Part shown: piece by piece, positions 34,997 to 43,064 of the stretch | Position numbering within the stretch: position 1 is the stretch's first letter | Layout: every line of letters starts with the position of its first letter | Assembly (NCBI RefSeq): GCF_012927125.1 | Contig: NZ_JABBFZ010000001.1 | Span: 434,001-498,000 of the forward strand | Origin: Paraburkholderia antibiotica | GTDB lineage: Bacteria > Pseudomonadota > Gammaproteobacteria > Burkholderiales > Burkholderiaceae | Direction of reading: 5' to 3' | Length of the DNA stretch: 64,000 bases | Notes under the pieces: generated by a model | The model's input: the letters and a program-made list of their open reading frames with translations, nothing else | Database searches by the model: none | Told to the model about the DNA's origin: nothing | Made by a program: the position numbers and the translations under genes

Positions 34997-36577
34997 TTAC
35001 TGCCTGATATTCAGCGCCGCCGTCAGGTCGCCCATCGGCTTGCTGCCGTTGCTCGCGAGCGCCGCGTCGCGGGTGGCGATACCCGGCAGCGTCGGCAGCG
35101 AGAAGCGGCGCGTGATGAAGCGCAGGATCGACGTCGTGTCGTACTGCGTATGATCGACGTAGCCCTTCTTCGCGTACGGCGACACGATCAGCGCCGGAAT
35201 GCGCGTGCCCGGTCCCCAGCGGTCGGCCTTCGGCGGCGCGACGTGATCCCAGAAGCCGCCGTTTTCGTCGTAGGTCACGACGACCAGCATGTTGTTCCAC
35301 TGCGGGCTCTTCTGCAGATGCGCGATCACGTCCGCGATGTGCTGGTCGCCCGACGAGACGTCGGTATAGCCCGGGTGTTCGTTCAGGTTGCCCTGCGGCT
35401 TGTAGAACGACACCTGCGGCAGCGTGCCCGCGTCGATCGCCTTGATGAACTCCGAACCGGCCATCCCGCCGTCGAGCAGATGCTGCGCGCGATTCGTCGT
35501 GCCGGGCGCCAGGTCCGCGAAGTAGTTGAACGGCTGATGATGCGGCTGGAAATTCGGCGCCGTCAGATTCGCGCCGTAGATCACGTTCGACGTGCCGTTC
35601 TGCGCGGCCGACATCGCCGCGCCCCACGCGCCGCCATACCACGCCCACGAGACCTTCGCGTCGTTCAGCAGATCGCCGATGTGGTGCTGTGTCTGCGGCG
35701 GCAGCGTGGTCGCCGCGGACGGGTCGGCGAGCGTTGCATCGCCGCCGGAGGCTGCCTTGTTGCCGCTCGGCTGATACGGCGGCTGCATCGTGTTGATCGC
35801 GTAGAAGTCGGGCGTCAGGTTGCCCGACAGCACGTACCTGGGCGGACCGCTGAGGGCCGAAGCCGGCGAATTCGCCGCGAGCTTCAGTGTGACGCCGTCG
35901 CTCTCGACCGCCGACACCGAGCCCGCCGCCGGGCTCTTGTCCGCGTTCGGGTAGAGCGGGGTGCACGAGCAGATCAGCCACTGGTGATTGAGGAACGAGC
36001 CGCCGAACGCGCCCATGAAGAAGTTGTCGGCGAGCGTGTATTGCTGGGCGATTTTCCACAGCGGCAGCTTGTCGGCGTTCAGCGAATAATGGCCCATCAC
36101 GAGGCCGCCCGAATCCGCCCACGCGGCGAACTTGTCGTTCTTGCCGCCGTTGATCTGCATCTGGTTCTCGTAGAAGCGGTGATACAGGTCGCGCGTCGTC
36201 GCGCTGATCGGCGTGTTGAAGCCCTTTGGGTCATCGATCGCGAACGGACTGTTCGGCAGGTTGGCCGTCATCGCCTCGGTGACGACCGGCGTCACGCCGG
36301 TTTGCGTGAGGCCGTTCCAGACCAGCGGCAGCGTCGCGAGCGCCGCGCCGTTGCGGTCCACCTGGGTCGAGTTCGTCGCGCTCACGTTCTGCAGACCGTT
36401 CGCGCCGGGGAAGTTGCCGTACAGGTTGTCGAAGCTGCGGTTTTCCGCGTAGATCACGACGACCGTCTTGATCGACGTGATGTCGGGCTGGATGGCGTCA
36501 TTGCCGCCGCCGCACGCATACAGGCTCAGCGCGGCCGCGATTGCGATGGGCGTCGCGCGGATCATGGTGTTCTTCAT
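34997..36577 (-). CDS. Secreted acid phosphatase / phosphoesterase of the AcpA-phospholipase C superfamily
   Basis: A 526-residue exported protein. The signal ends with the lipobox-like LSLYACGGG (Cys about 22), so it is probably a lipoprotein. Metal-site motifs of the alkaline-phosphatase-like phosphoesterase family are present: VVVIYAENRSFDNLYGNFPG near the start, GSFLNHQWLICS in the middle, WAWYGGAWG, and VVVTYDENGGFWDHVAPP toward the C-terminus. These enzymes release phosphate from diverse monoesters; related proteins are acid phosphatase AcpA and non-haemolytic phospholipase C. A divergent di-haem peroxidase gene shares the upstream region. A near Pho-box pattern lies in that region (see the regulatory entry). 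Confidence 0.88.
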   Translation of the reverse strand: MKNTMIRATPIAIAAALSLYACGGGNDAIQPDITSIKTVVVIYAENRSFDNLYGNFPGANGLQNVSATNSTQVDRNGAALATLPLVWNGLTQTGVTPVVTEAMTANLPNSPFAIDDPKGFNTPISATTRDLYHRFYENQMQINGGKNDKFAAWADSGGLVMGHYSLNADKLPLWKIAQQYTLADNFFMGAFGGSFLNHQWLICSCTPLYPNADKSPAAGSVSAVESDGVTLKLAANSPASALSGPPRYVLSGNLTPDFYAINTMQPPYQPSGNKAASGGDATLADPSAATTLPPQTQHHIGDLLNDAKVSWAWYGGAWGAAMSAAQNGTSNVIYGANLTAPNFQPHHQPFNYFADLAPGTTNRAQHLLDGGMAGSEFIKAIDAGTLPQVSFYKPQGNLNEHPGYTDVSSGDQHIADVIAHLQKSPQWNNMLVVVTYDENGGFWDHVAPPKADRWGPGTRIPALIVSPYAKKGYVDHTQYDTTSILRFITRRFSLPTLPGIATRDAALASNGSKPMGDLTAALNIRQ

Positions 36578-36653
36578 TGGACTGGGTTCTCACTCTCGCG
36601 TTGGGGACGAGCCGCTTTGGTTTGCAGGAGGCGGCTTGCTGGCGAAAGTGTGT

Positions 36654-36687
36654 CGTCAGTTTTTGACAGAAAGATGTAATTAATTAC
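36654..36687. promoter_or_regulatory. Divergent promoter region with palindrome and near Pho-box
   Basis: The AT-rich space between two divergent genes contains the perfect 12-bp palindrome GTAATTAATTAC (36676-36687) and a -35-like TTGACA (36663-36668, plus strand). On the minus strand CTGTCA-AAAA-CTGACG (36669-36654) resembles two Pho-box half sites but with 10-base instead of 11-base periodicity. A phosphate-starvation control of the phosphatase is possible, not shown. Confidence 0.3.
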
Positions 36688-36806
36688 GAATACATTCTTA
36701 TTTGAGTTTCGTTGTAGGCAAAACGTCATGTAATAGACATGTAAACGAAATACGCTCGATGGTTTCGACAGCATGGATTCATCTTGCGTATGTGCAGCCT
36801 GGTCTG

Positions 36807-38270
36807 ATGGGAATTCGAGCAGCGGTGATGCGGCGGGCGCTGGCGGTTGCGCTGGCCGTAACGGGTTTGACGACGATGCTGACGGCTTGCGATGGGCGAT
36901 CGGGGGCGGGAGCCGGGGCCGCCGCGAGTGCCGTTGATACGGGCGCGAACGCGGACGCAAAGTCCGCGCTCGGTGCCGGCGCGGGCGCAGGTGGCGATGG
37001 TCAGCCTCGCGCGGTGGGTGCGGTGGCAGCGAGCGCTTCGCCAGTCACGCAAGCCGCGCCTGCGTTGCCGGTTACCGCCTCCACGGTCAAGGTCGCCGCG
37101 CACGACGCCGGCCAGAGTCGCGCGCAGGTCTACGAATCGGTGCGGCAGATGACGGCGCTCGGCAAGCAGCTGTTCTTCGACCCGACGCTGTCCGGCTCGG
37201 GCAAGCTCGCCTGCGCGTCGTGCCACAGTCCCGAGCACGGCTTTACGCCGGCCAACGCGCGCCCGGTGCAACTGGGCGGCAGCGATATGCGGCGCGCGGG
37301 GCTGCGCGCCGCGCCGACGCTGAAGTATCTGCAATCGGTGCCGGCGTTCGCCGAGCACTATCACGAGTCCGATGACGAAGGCGACGAAAGCGTCGATGCC
37401 GGTCCGACCGGCGGTCTGACGTGGGATGGGCGCGTCGATCGAGGCAGCGCACAGGCGAGCATTCCGTTGCTGTCGTCGTTCGAGATGGGCAGCTCGCCCG
37501 CGCGCGTGACGGCGGCGGTCAAGGCCGCGCCGTACGCCGACGCGTTTCGCGCGGCCTTCGGCGAACACATCTTCGATAACGACGACGCAACCTTCAACGC
37601 CGTGCTGCAGGCGCTCGGCACGTTCGAGCAGACGCCCGAGCTGTTCTATCCGTACACGAGCAAGTACGACGCGTATCTGGCCGGCAAGGCCTCGCTCAGC
37701 GCCGCCGAGCTGCACGGCCTCGAACTCTTCAACGACGAACGCAAAGGCAACTGCGCGAGTTGCCACATCAGCCAGCGCACCCGCGACGGCGCGCCGCCGC
37801 AATTCAGCGACTTCGGTCTGATCGCGATCGGCGTGCCGCGCAACCGCGCGCTGCCGGCTAATCGCGATCCGCATTTTTACGACCTCGGCGCGTGCGGACC
37901 GGAGCGCACCGACCTGAAGGGCCGCGACGAATTCTGCGGTATCTTCCGCACGCCGACGCTGCGCAACGTCGCGTTGAAGCAGAGCTTCTTTCACAACGGC
38001 ATCTATCACTCGCTCGAACAGGTGGTGCGGTTTTATGTCGAGCGCGATACGAACCCCGGGAAGTTCTATCCGGTTGTCGGCGGCAAGGTGCGCAAGTTCG
38101 ACGATCTGCCGCAGCGCTACTGGGCCAATCTGAATACCGAGCCGCCGTTCGATCGCAAGCCGGGCGACAAGCCCGCGCTCGATGAAGCCGAGATCGCCGA
38201 CGTCGTGGCGTTTCTGAAGACGTTGACCGATGGGTATCGGCCGGAGGGGAAGGCGGCGGCGGCACGGTGA
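36807..38270 (+). CDS. Di-haem cytochrome c peroxidase family protein (MauG/CCP type)
   Basis: About 487 residues from ATG 36807; ATG 36828 is an equally good start and gives the same mature protein. The signal ends in a lipobox (LTTMLTACDG). A long Ala/Gly/Ser linker follows. Two CxxCH haem sites are present: KLACASCHSPEHGF near residue 135 and GNCASCHISQRTRDG near 315. Family segments LGKQLFFDPTLSGSG, LTWDGRVDRGSAQ, FRTPTLRNVALKQSFFHNG and EIADVVAFLKTLTDGY agree with bacterial di-haem peroxidases. It reduces hydrogen peroxide with periplasmic electron donors or performs a MauG-like oxidation. Its pairing with the divergent phosphatase may mean shared control. Confidence 0.9.
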   Translation: MGIRAAVMRRALAVALAVTGLTTMLTACDGRSGAGAGAAASAVDTGANADAKSALGAGAGAGGDGQPRAVGAVAASASPVTQAAPALPVTASTVKVAAHDAGQSRAQVYESVRQMTALGKQLFFDPTLSGSGKLACASCHSPEHGFTPANARPVQLGGSDMRRAGLRAAPTLKYLQSVPAFAEHYHESDDEGDESVDAGPTGGLTWDGRVDRGSAQASIPLLSSFEMGSSPARVTAAVKAAPYADAFRAAFGEHIFDNDDATFNAVLQALGTFEQTPELFYPYTSKYDAYLAGKASLSAAELHGLELFNDERKGNCASCHISQRTRDGAPPQFSDFGLIAIGVPRNRALPANRDPHFYDLGACGPERTDLKGRDEFCGIFRTPTLRNVALKQSFFHNGIYHSLEQVVRFYVERDTNPGKFYPVVGGKVRKFDDLPQRYWANLNTEPPFDRKPGDKPALDEAEIADVVAFLKTLTDGYRPEGKAAAAR

Positions 38271-38490
38271 GGGGGCTGGTGCGGTTGGTACGGGTTGGTG
38301 CAGAGAGATGTGGATCAACGCGCGTCGTAGCGATCGCCAGCACGGCGCTCCTTATCCGACGCTCTCCTGTCACGCGCTGCAAGCTGAGTCGTCCGAATCC
38401 ATCGAATCGTGCATGCTATGCTTTTGAGGTCTGGATCAAAAGCCGCCGCGCGCCTGCGAGCGTCGCGCACTCTTTCGAGGAGAATCGTTC

Positions 38491-38880
38491 ATGTCGATGC
38501 GAACCCCCATGCTGTTCCGTCTGTGTGCCGCGAGTCTGCTGCTGGGCGCTGCGCTCGGCGCGCAAGCCGCGAACCTCGGTTTTCTGAACGACACGCCGAT
38601 TACCTACATGAAGCAACGCGACGTCGACTCGCTCAAGCACACGGTGGTGGGCGCGCTCAACGATAAGAAAGACGGCGAGAGCCTGAAGTGGGACAACGAA
38701 GGCACCGGCAATAGCGTGAAGATCGACGCCGACATTACGCTCGGCAGTACCGCCAACGATGGCGGGCGCACCTGCCGCGACCTCGCGGTCGTGCTCAACG
38801 CGAAGGGGCAGGCGGTGCATCTGCGCCCGACCTTCTGTAAGGAAGGCGAAGGCCCGTGGCAACTGCAGAAAAAGCATTGA
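38491..38880 (+). CDS. Small exported protein of the RT0821/Lpp0805 surface-protein type
   Basis: A 129-residue protein with a signal peptide (FRLCAASLLLGAALGAQA, cleavage near 27). The mature part has MKQRDVDSLKHTVVGALNDK, LKWDNEGTGNSVKIDADI and GRTCRDLAVVLNAKGQAVHL. This is the pattern of the C-terminal domain of the 17-kDa surface-antigen-like group, in which a GxTCR(x)...C pair may form a disulphide (Cys in GGRTCRD and RPTFCKEG). It is likely periplasmic or envelope-associated with unknown function. An AGGAG site precedes the ATG. Confidence 0.75.
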   Translation: MSMRTPMLFRLCAASLLLGAALGAQAANLGFLNDTPITYMKQRDVDSLKHTVVGALNDKKDGESLKWDNEGTGNSVKIDADITLGSTANDGGRTCRDLAVVLNAKGQAVHLRPTFCKEGEGPWQLQKKH

Positions 38881-38968
38881 AGCGCATGCGCGGGATGAGC
38901 TTGATTGGTGTAGCTGGCGTGGTTAAGGCAGCGCGTGGCGCCGCGCGTCGTCGTGAAGAGGTCTGGCG

Positions 38969-39424
38969 ATGAGCCCGCGCATCGTGTCGTGCGGGATCGT
39001 GTTGCTCGATCCCGATGGCCGCGTGCTGCTCGCGCACGCGACCGAAACCACGCACTGGGACATTCCGAAAGGGCACGGCGAGGACGGTGAGGCGCCGCAC
39101 ACCACCGCGCTGCGCGAGATGGTCGAGGAAACCGGTATCGCGCTCGAGCCCGCGCGCCTGAAGGACCTTGGGCTCTTCGTCTATCGGCGCGACAAGGACC
39201 TGCATCTGTTCGCGGCGCGCGCCGGCGTCGATGAACTCGATCTGAGCGGCTGCACCTGCACGTCGCTATTTCCGCGCCGCTCGGACGGCACGCTGATCCC
39301 CGAAATGGACGCGTACCGCTGGGCGTCGATCGACGAAATCCCGCGCTACGCGAGCCGCAGTCTCACACGGCTGTTCGAGACGACGCTGTCGCTCGCGGAG
39401 CTGCACCGCTCGCTCGGGCGCTAG
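38969..39424 (+). CDS. Nudix hydrolase
   Basis: A 151-residue cytoplasmic enzyme that cleaves nucleoside-diphosphate derivatives. The complete Nudix box is GHGEDGEAPHTTALRE followed by MVEETGI (about residues 34-56), with all catalytic Glu residues. The start segment RIVSCGIVLLDPDGRVLLAH is typical. The ATG at 38969 is the first good start. The short length and LHLFAARAG core fit the dinucleoside-polyphosphate or general house-cleaning subgroup; the substrate is open. Confidence 0.88.
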   Translation: MSPRIVSCGIVLLDPDGRVLLAHATETTHWDIPKGHGEDGEAPHTTALREMVEETGIALEPARLKDLGLFVYRRDKDLHLFAARAGVDELDLSGCTCTSLFPRRSDGTLIPEMDAYRWASIDEIPRYASRSLTRLFETTLSLAELHRSLGR

Positions 39425-39473
39425 TGCAATAGGGCGCTAGCGCCGGCAAAAACTCCAGCAAGAACGCCGGCAG

Positions 39474-40487
39474 TCAATCGAGCGCGCGGTCGTTCGGATG
39501 CGCGAACAACGCGCGGTTCTGCTCGGACAGCGGGAAATTGATATTGATCCCATGAGGCGGAATCGGCTGCGTGAACCATGTCCTGTAGAGGCGTTCGGCA
39601 TCGCCGGAAGTCTGCGAATGCGCGATCACGCGATTCACGAGCGAGCGGAACGGCTCGTCGCCTTTGCGGAACATGCACGCGTAGACCTCGTAGCCGAGCG
39701 GCGTACCGGTCACGACGAAATCCTCGGGGTGCGGATCGGTCGCCCTGAAGCCGTAGACGATCGGCTCGTCCATCACGAACGCGACCGCGCGGCCATCCTT
39801 CATCGCGGTGAACGCTTCCTGATGATCGCGTGCGCTGATGATGCGCATGTTCAGCTGCCGGTCGGTGTTCAGACGTCGCAGCAGGCGCTCGTCGGACGTG
39901 CCGGCGGTCGTCACGACCGGCTTGCCGGCCAGATCCGCGAAATCGTCGATACCGCTGTTCTTGCGCGTGATCATGCGCACCGCGTACTGGAAGAAGCTGT
40001 CCGAGAACGCGGCGACGTTTTCGCGCTCGACCGTGTGCGTGGTCGAGCCGCATTCGAGATCGATCTGGTTGTTCAGCAGCATCGGCGTGCGGTTCGACGA
40101 CGTCACCGTGACTTCGTGCACCCGCAGTTGCGGCATGCTCAGCGTCTTCCTGATTTCATCGACGATCTGCATCGCGATCGCCTGCGAGTAGCCGACCGTG
40201 CGCTTACCGTCGAAGTACGAGAACGGAATCGACGCCTCGCGCACGCCGAGCACGACCGCGCCGTCGTCGTGGATCTTTCTGAGCGTGCCGGTGAGTTCGT
40301 CCGCGCGGGCCGCGCCGCCGCAGGCGAGCGTCCCGCAGACGGCCAGCGCGGCGACTAGGCCCCGCATGCTGCCCCGTACGCCGCGCGCGTGATGCACGCC
40401 GCGCACGTGACGCGGCATCCGCGCGCGCGGATCGATTCGAATGGTGGTGCCCCCGGTCGCTTCCCCGCGGTGGGCTGCAATTTTCAT
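39474..40487 (-). CDS. Periplasmic amino-acid-binding protein (glutamate/aspartate type) of an ABC transporter
   Basis: A 337-residue family 3 solute-binding protein. ATG at 40487 has GGGAGG four bases upstream, so it is chosen. It gives an odd 40-residue basic stretch before the signal peptide proper (MRGLVAALAVCGTLACGGAA), so ATG 40367 is an alternative. Binding-fold segments are VVLGVREASIPFSYFDGK, GYSQAIAMQIVDEIRKTL, IDLECGSTTHTVERENVAAF and LAGKPVVTTAGTSDERLL, which fit GltI/DEBP-type proteins for acidic amino acids. No permease or ATPase gene is adjacent, so it must share a transporter encoded elsewhere. Confidence 0.85.
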   Translation of the reverse strand: MKIAAHRGEATGGTTIRIDPRARMPRHVRGVHHARGVRGSMRGLVAALAVCGTLACGGAARADELTGTLRKIHDDGAVVLGVREASIPFSYFDGKRTVGYSQAIAMQIVDEIRKTLSMPQLRVHEVTVTSSNRTPMLLNNQIDLECGSTTHTVERENVAAFSDSFFQYAVRMITRKNSGIDDFADLAGKPVVTTAGTSDERLLRRLNTDRQLNMRIISARDHQEAFTAMKDGRAVAFVMDEPIVYGFRATDPHPEDFVVTGTPLGYEVYACMFRKGDEPFRSLVNRVIAHSQTSGDAERLYRTWFTQPIPPHGININFPLSEQNRALFAHPNDRALD

Positions 40488-40562
40488 CGGACCTCCCGGA
40501 CCGGCGCGCCTGGTCGAGCGCGCAGTGAGTGTCGATCGAACGTTATGCAACCTTCATGTAAC

Positions 40563-40598
40563 GAAAAGGCGTGTATCCCGTGACCGGGACACACGCCT
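40563..40598 (-). terminator. Terminator of glnS
   Basis: AGGCGTGT (40567-40574) and TCCCG pair with CGGGA and ACACGCCT (40591-40598) around a TGAC loop with one mismatch. Read on the minus strand it ends in TTTT. It lies 46 bp after the glnS stop. Confidence 0.8.
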
Positions 40599-40644
40599 GA
40601 GTCAACCCGGTCGGGCCGGCACGACCGGCGCCGACGATGCCAGC

Positions 40645-42369
40645 TTACGCCGGCTTGCCCCAACTGTCGCGCAGAGTGACGATGCGGTTGAATACGGGCT
40701 TACCCGGCTGCGAATCGACGCGGTCGGCGACGAAGTAGCCATGGCGCTCGAACTGGTAGCGCTGTTCCGGCAGCGCATGGCGCGCGCCGGTTTCGAGGTA
40801 GGCCTGGACCACGCGCTTCGAATCCGGGTTCAGCGCTTCGAGGAAGTCGCGGCCACCGGCGTCCGGTTGCGCTTCCTTGAAGAGCCGGTCGTAGATGCGC
40901 ACCTCGGCCGGGCAGGCCGCCGTCGCGCTGACCCAGTGGATATTGCCCTTGACCTTGTAGTTGTTCGCGCCCTCGGTGCCCGACTTGCTGTCCGGGAAGT
41001 AGTTGCAGTGCACCGCGACGACGTTGCCGTTCTCGTCCTTGTCCGCGCCAGTGCACTCGATCACGTAGCCGTAACGCAGACGCACCTTGTTGCCCGGGAA
41101 CAGCCGGAAGTAGCCCTTCGGCGGCGTTTCCGTGAAGTCTTCGCGCTCGATCCACAGTTCGCGCGAGATCGGGAATTCGCGCACGCCCTGTTCCGGATGA
41201 TGCGGATGCACCGGTGCGCTGCACGGCTCGGTGAGGTCGGCCGGGAAGTTGTCGATGATCAGCTTGACCGGGTCGAGCACGGCGACCGTGCGCGGCGCCT
41301 TCGCGTCGAGATCGTCGCGCAGCGCGCCTTCGAACACGCTCATGTCGATCCAGGAATCGACCTTGGTTACGCCGATGCGCTCGCAGAACAGCTGGATCGA
41401 CTCCGGCGTGAAGCCGCGCCGGCGCACGCCGACGATGGTCGGCATGCGCGGATCGTCCCAGCCGTCCACGTGGCCTTCGTTGACCAGTTGCAGCAGCTTG
41501 CGCTTGCTGGTGATCGCGTAGGTCAGGTTCAGGCGCGAAAACTCGATTTGCTGCGGCAGCGGACGCGTGAAGATGCCCGCGTCGGCGAGTTCGTTGAGGA
41601 TCCAGTCGTACAGCGGACGATGGTCTTCGAACTCGAGCGTGCACAGCGAATGCGTGATGTTTTCGAGCGCGTCCGAGATGCAGTGCGTGTAGTCGTACAT
41701 CGGGTACACGCACCACGCGTCGCCGGTACGGTAGTGATGCGCGAAGCGGATGCGGTAGATGACCGGGTCGCGCATGTTGAAGTTCGGCGACGACATGTCG
41801 ATCTTCGCGCGCAGCACGTGATCGCCTTCCTTGAACTCGCCGGCCTTCATGCGGCGGAACAGGTCGAGGTTCTCCTCGACCGAGCGTTCGCGGAAACGCG
41901 ACGGCGTGCCGACTTCGGTCGCCGAGCCGCGATTGGCGCGCATTTCCTCGGCCGACTGGCTGTCCACGTAGGCCTTGCCGCGCTGGATCAGCAGCTCCGC
42001 GTACTCGTACAGCTTGTCGTAGTAGTTGCTCGCGTAATACAGATGCTCGGTGTTGTCCTTCTTCCACTCGAAGCCGAGCCACTTGACCGAGTCGATGATC
42101 GAGTCGACGTATTCGACGCTTTCCTTTTCCGGATTGGTGTCGTCGAAACGCAGATGGCACACGCCGCCGTAGCTGCGCGCGACGCCGAAGTTCAGGCAGA
42201 TGCTCTTCGCGTGACCGATGTGCAGATAGCCGTTCGGCTCCGGCGGGAAGCGCGTCTCGACGCGCTGGCTCCATTTGCCGGTGCGGTTGTCGTCGTCGAT
42301 GATGTTGCGGATGAAATTGGATGCCGCGGGCGCGTCGTTGCGTTCAGCGTCTTTGCGTTCGGTATTCAT
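40645..42369 (-). CDS. glnS: Glutaminyl-tRNA synthetase
   Basis: A 574-residue class I synthetase that charges tRNA-Gln. The nucleotide-binding HIGH motif appears in [20 protein letters not shown] (about 42-61) and the KMSKS-equivalent loop as [10 protein letters not shown] (about 270). The acceptor-binding and anticodon-binding beta-barrel parts follow, including [19 protein letters not shown] near residue 420. The length is close to the E. coli enzyme with a short N-terminal extension. ATG 42369 follows a CTTCTCGC stretch without a perfect ribosome-binding site. A terminator closes the gene, so it is likely monocistronic. Confidence 0.96.
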   Translation of the reverse strand: MNTERKDAERNDAPAASNFIRNIIDDDNRTGKWSQRVETRFPPEPNGYLHIGHAKSICLNFGVARSYGGVCHLRFDDTNPEKESVEYVDSIIDSVKWLGFEWKKDNTEHLYYASNYYDKLYEYAELLIQRGKAYVDSQSAEEMRANRGSATEVGTPSRFRERSVEENLDLFRRMKAGEFKEGDHVLRAKIDMSSPNFNMRDPVIYRIRFAHHYRTGDAWCVYPMYDYTHCISDALENITHSLCTLEFEDHRPLYDWILNELADAGIFTRPLPQQIEFSRLNLTYAITSKRKLLQLVNEGHVDGWDDPRMPTIVGVRRRGFTPESIQLFCERIGVTKVDSWIDMSVFEGALRDDLDAKAPRTVAVLDPVKLIIDNFPADLTEPCSAPVHPHHPEQGVREFPISRELWIEREDFTETPPKGYFRLFPGNKVRLRYGYVIECTGADKDENGNVVAVHCNYFPDSKSGTEGANNYKVKGNIHWVSATAACPAEVRIYDRLFKEAQPDAGGRDFLEALNPDSKRVVQAYLETGARHALPEQRYQFERHGYFVADRVDSQPGKPVFNRIVTLRDSWGKPA

Positions 42370-43034
42370 GCGAGAAGATGAGAGTCCGTTGGGGCGCGCA
42401 ATGCGCCCGCTGAGCCGTTAATTCTACCTGACGAGCCCGCTTGCGGCAGGCGCTTGCGGCGCGCGGCCAACGGTGGGGCGGGTTTTGCGGGGTGATTTGA
42501 GTGGGGGGCGGGGGCGCATTGGTCGTGGACCGGCGATGGATTGGAGCGGTGCGATAGAAAGGGGCGAATGGGCGCGAAGGGATGTGGATTGGTGATTGGG
42601 AGGCGGAGAGGCGGAGAGGCGGAGAGGCGGAGAGGCGGAGAGGCGGAGAGGCGGAGAGGCGGAGAGGCGGAGAGGCGGAGAGGCGGAGAGGCGGTGCGCT
42701 GTAACAGGAGGTAAAACGGTTTGGCGAGCGCCGCGACCGCAACTTAGGATGCCTGCGGCGCACCGTGCCGGCGTGGCGCGCACCGGTTGCACGTCGGCGT
42801 TGCTGCAAGGTGTCCGTGCGGTGCGCCGGCGAAGAATCCCCGTTCGAGCCTCGGCGGGCCGCGCAGCTTGCCGCCTCGCGCGCCGGATTTTTTCACGCAG
42901 CCTGCGCCGGACTGCGGCGCGTACGCGGCCTCACACCGGCGTGACCGGCCATATTGACCGGATTGCGGCCGTATTGATCAGATGGACCGCCTCGATCCTC
43001 ATCGTCTTGCACGACGCGCCGTCGTTCGTGCACC
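42370..43034. other. Intergenic region between glnS and ggt with a tandem repeat
   Basis: About 660 bp between divergent genes. The main content is an 8-bp tandem repeat (42601-42694). Frames across it give repetitive translations (RRGGEAE or LSASPPLR) that are by-products of the repeat. No gene is supported in the rest. Confidence 0.5.
42601..42694 (+). repeat. 8-bp tandem repeat, about 11.75 copies of AGGCGGAG
   Basis: Eleven perfect copies of AGGCGGAG plus a partial one stand without interruption. The lack of any variation means it can expand and contract by slippage. It lies about 230 bp upstream of glnS and 340 bp upstream of ggt, so copy number could affect expression of either, or be neutral. 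Confidence 0.95.
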
Positions 43035-43064
43035 ATGCTCGCCTCGTTGCCGGAGTTTTCTCGG

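Noticed and set aside
42344..42808. Minus-strand frames across the 8-bp repeat (LSASPPLR repeats)
   Set aside because: The repetitive protein is only the translation of a repeat whose unit is not a multiple of three; all three frames give similar runs.
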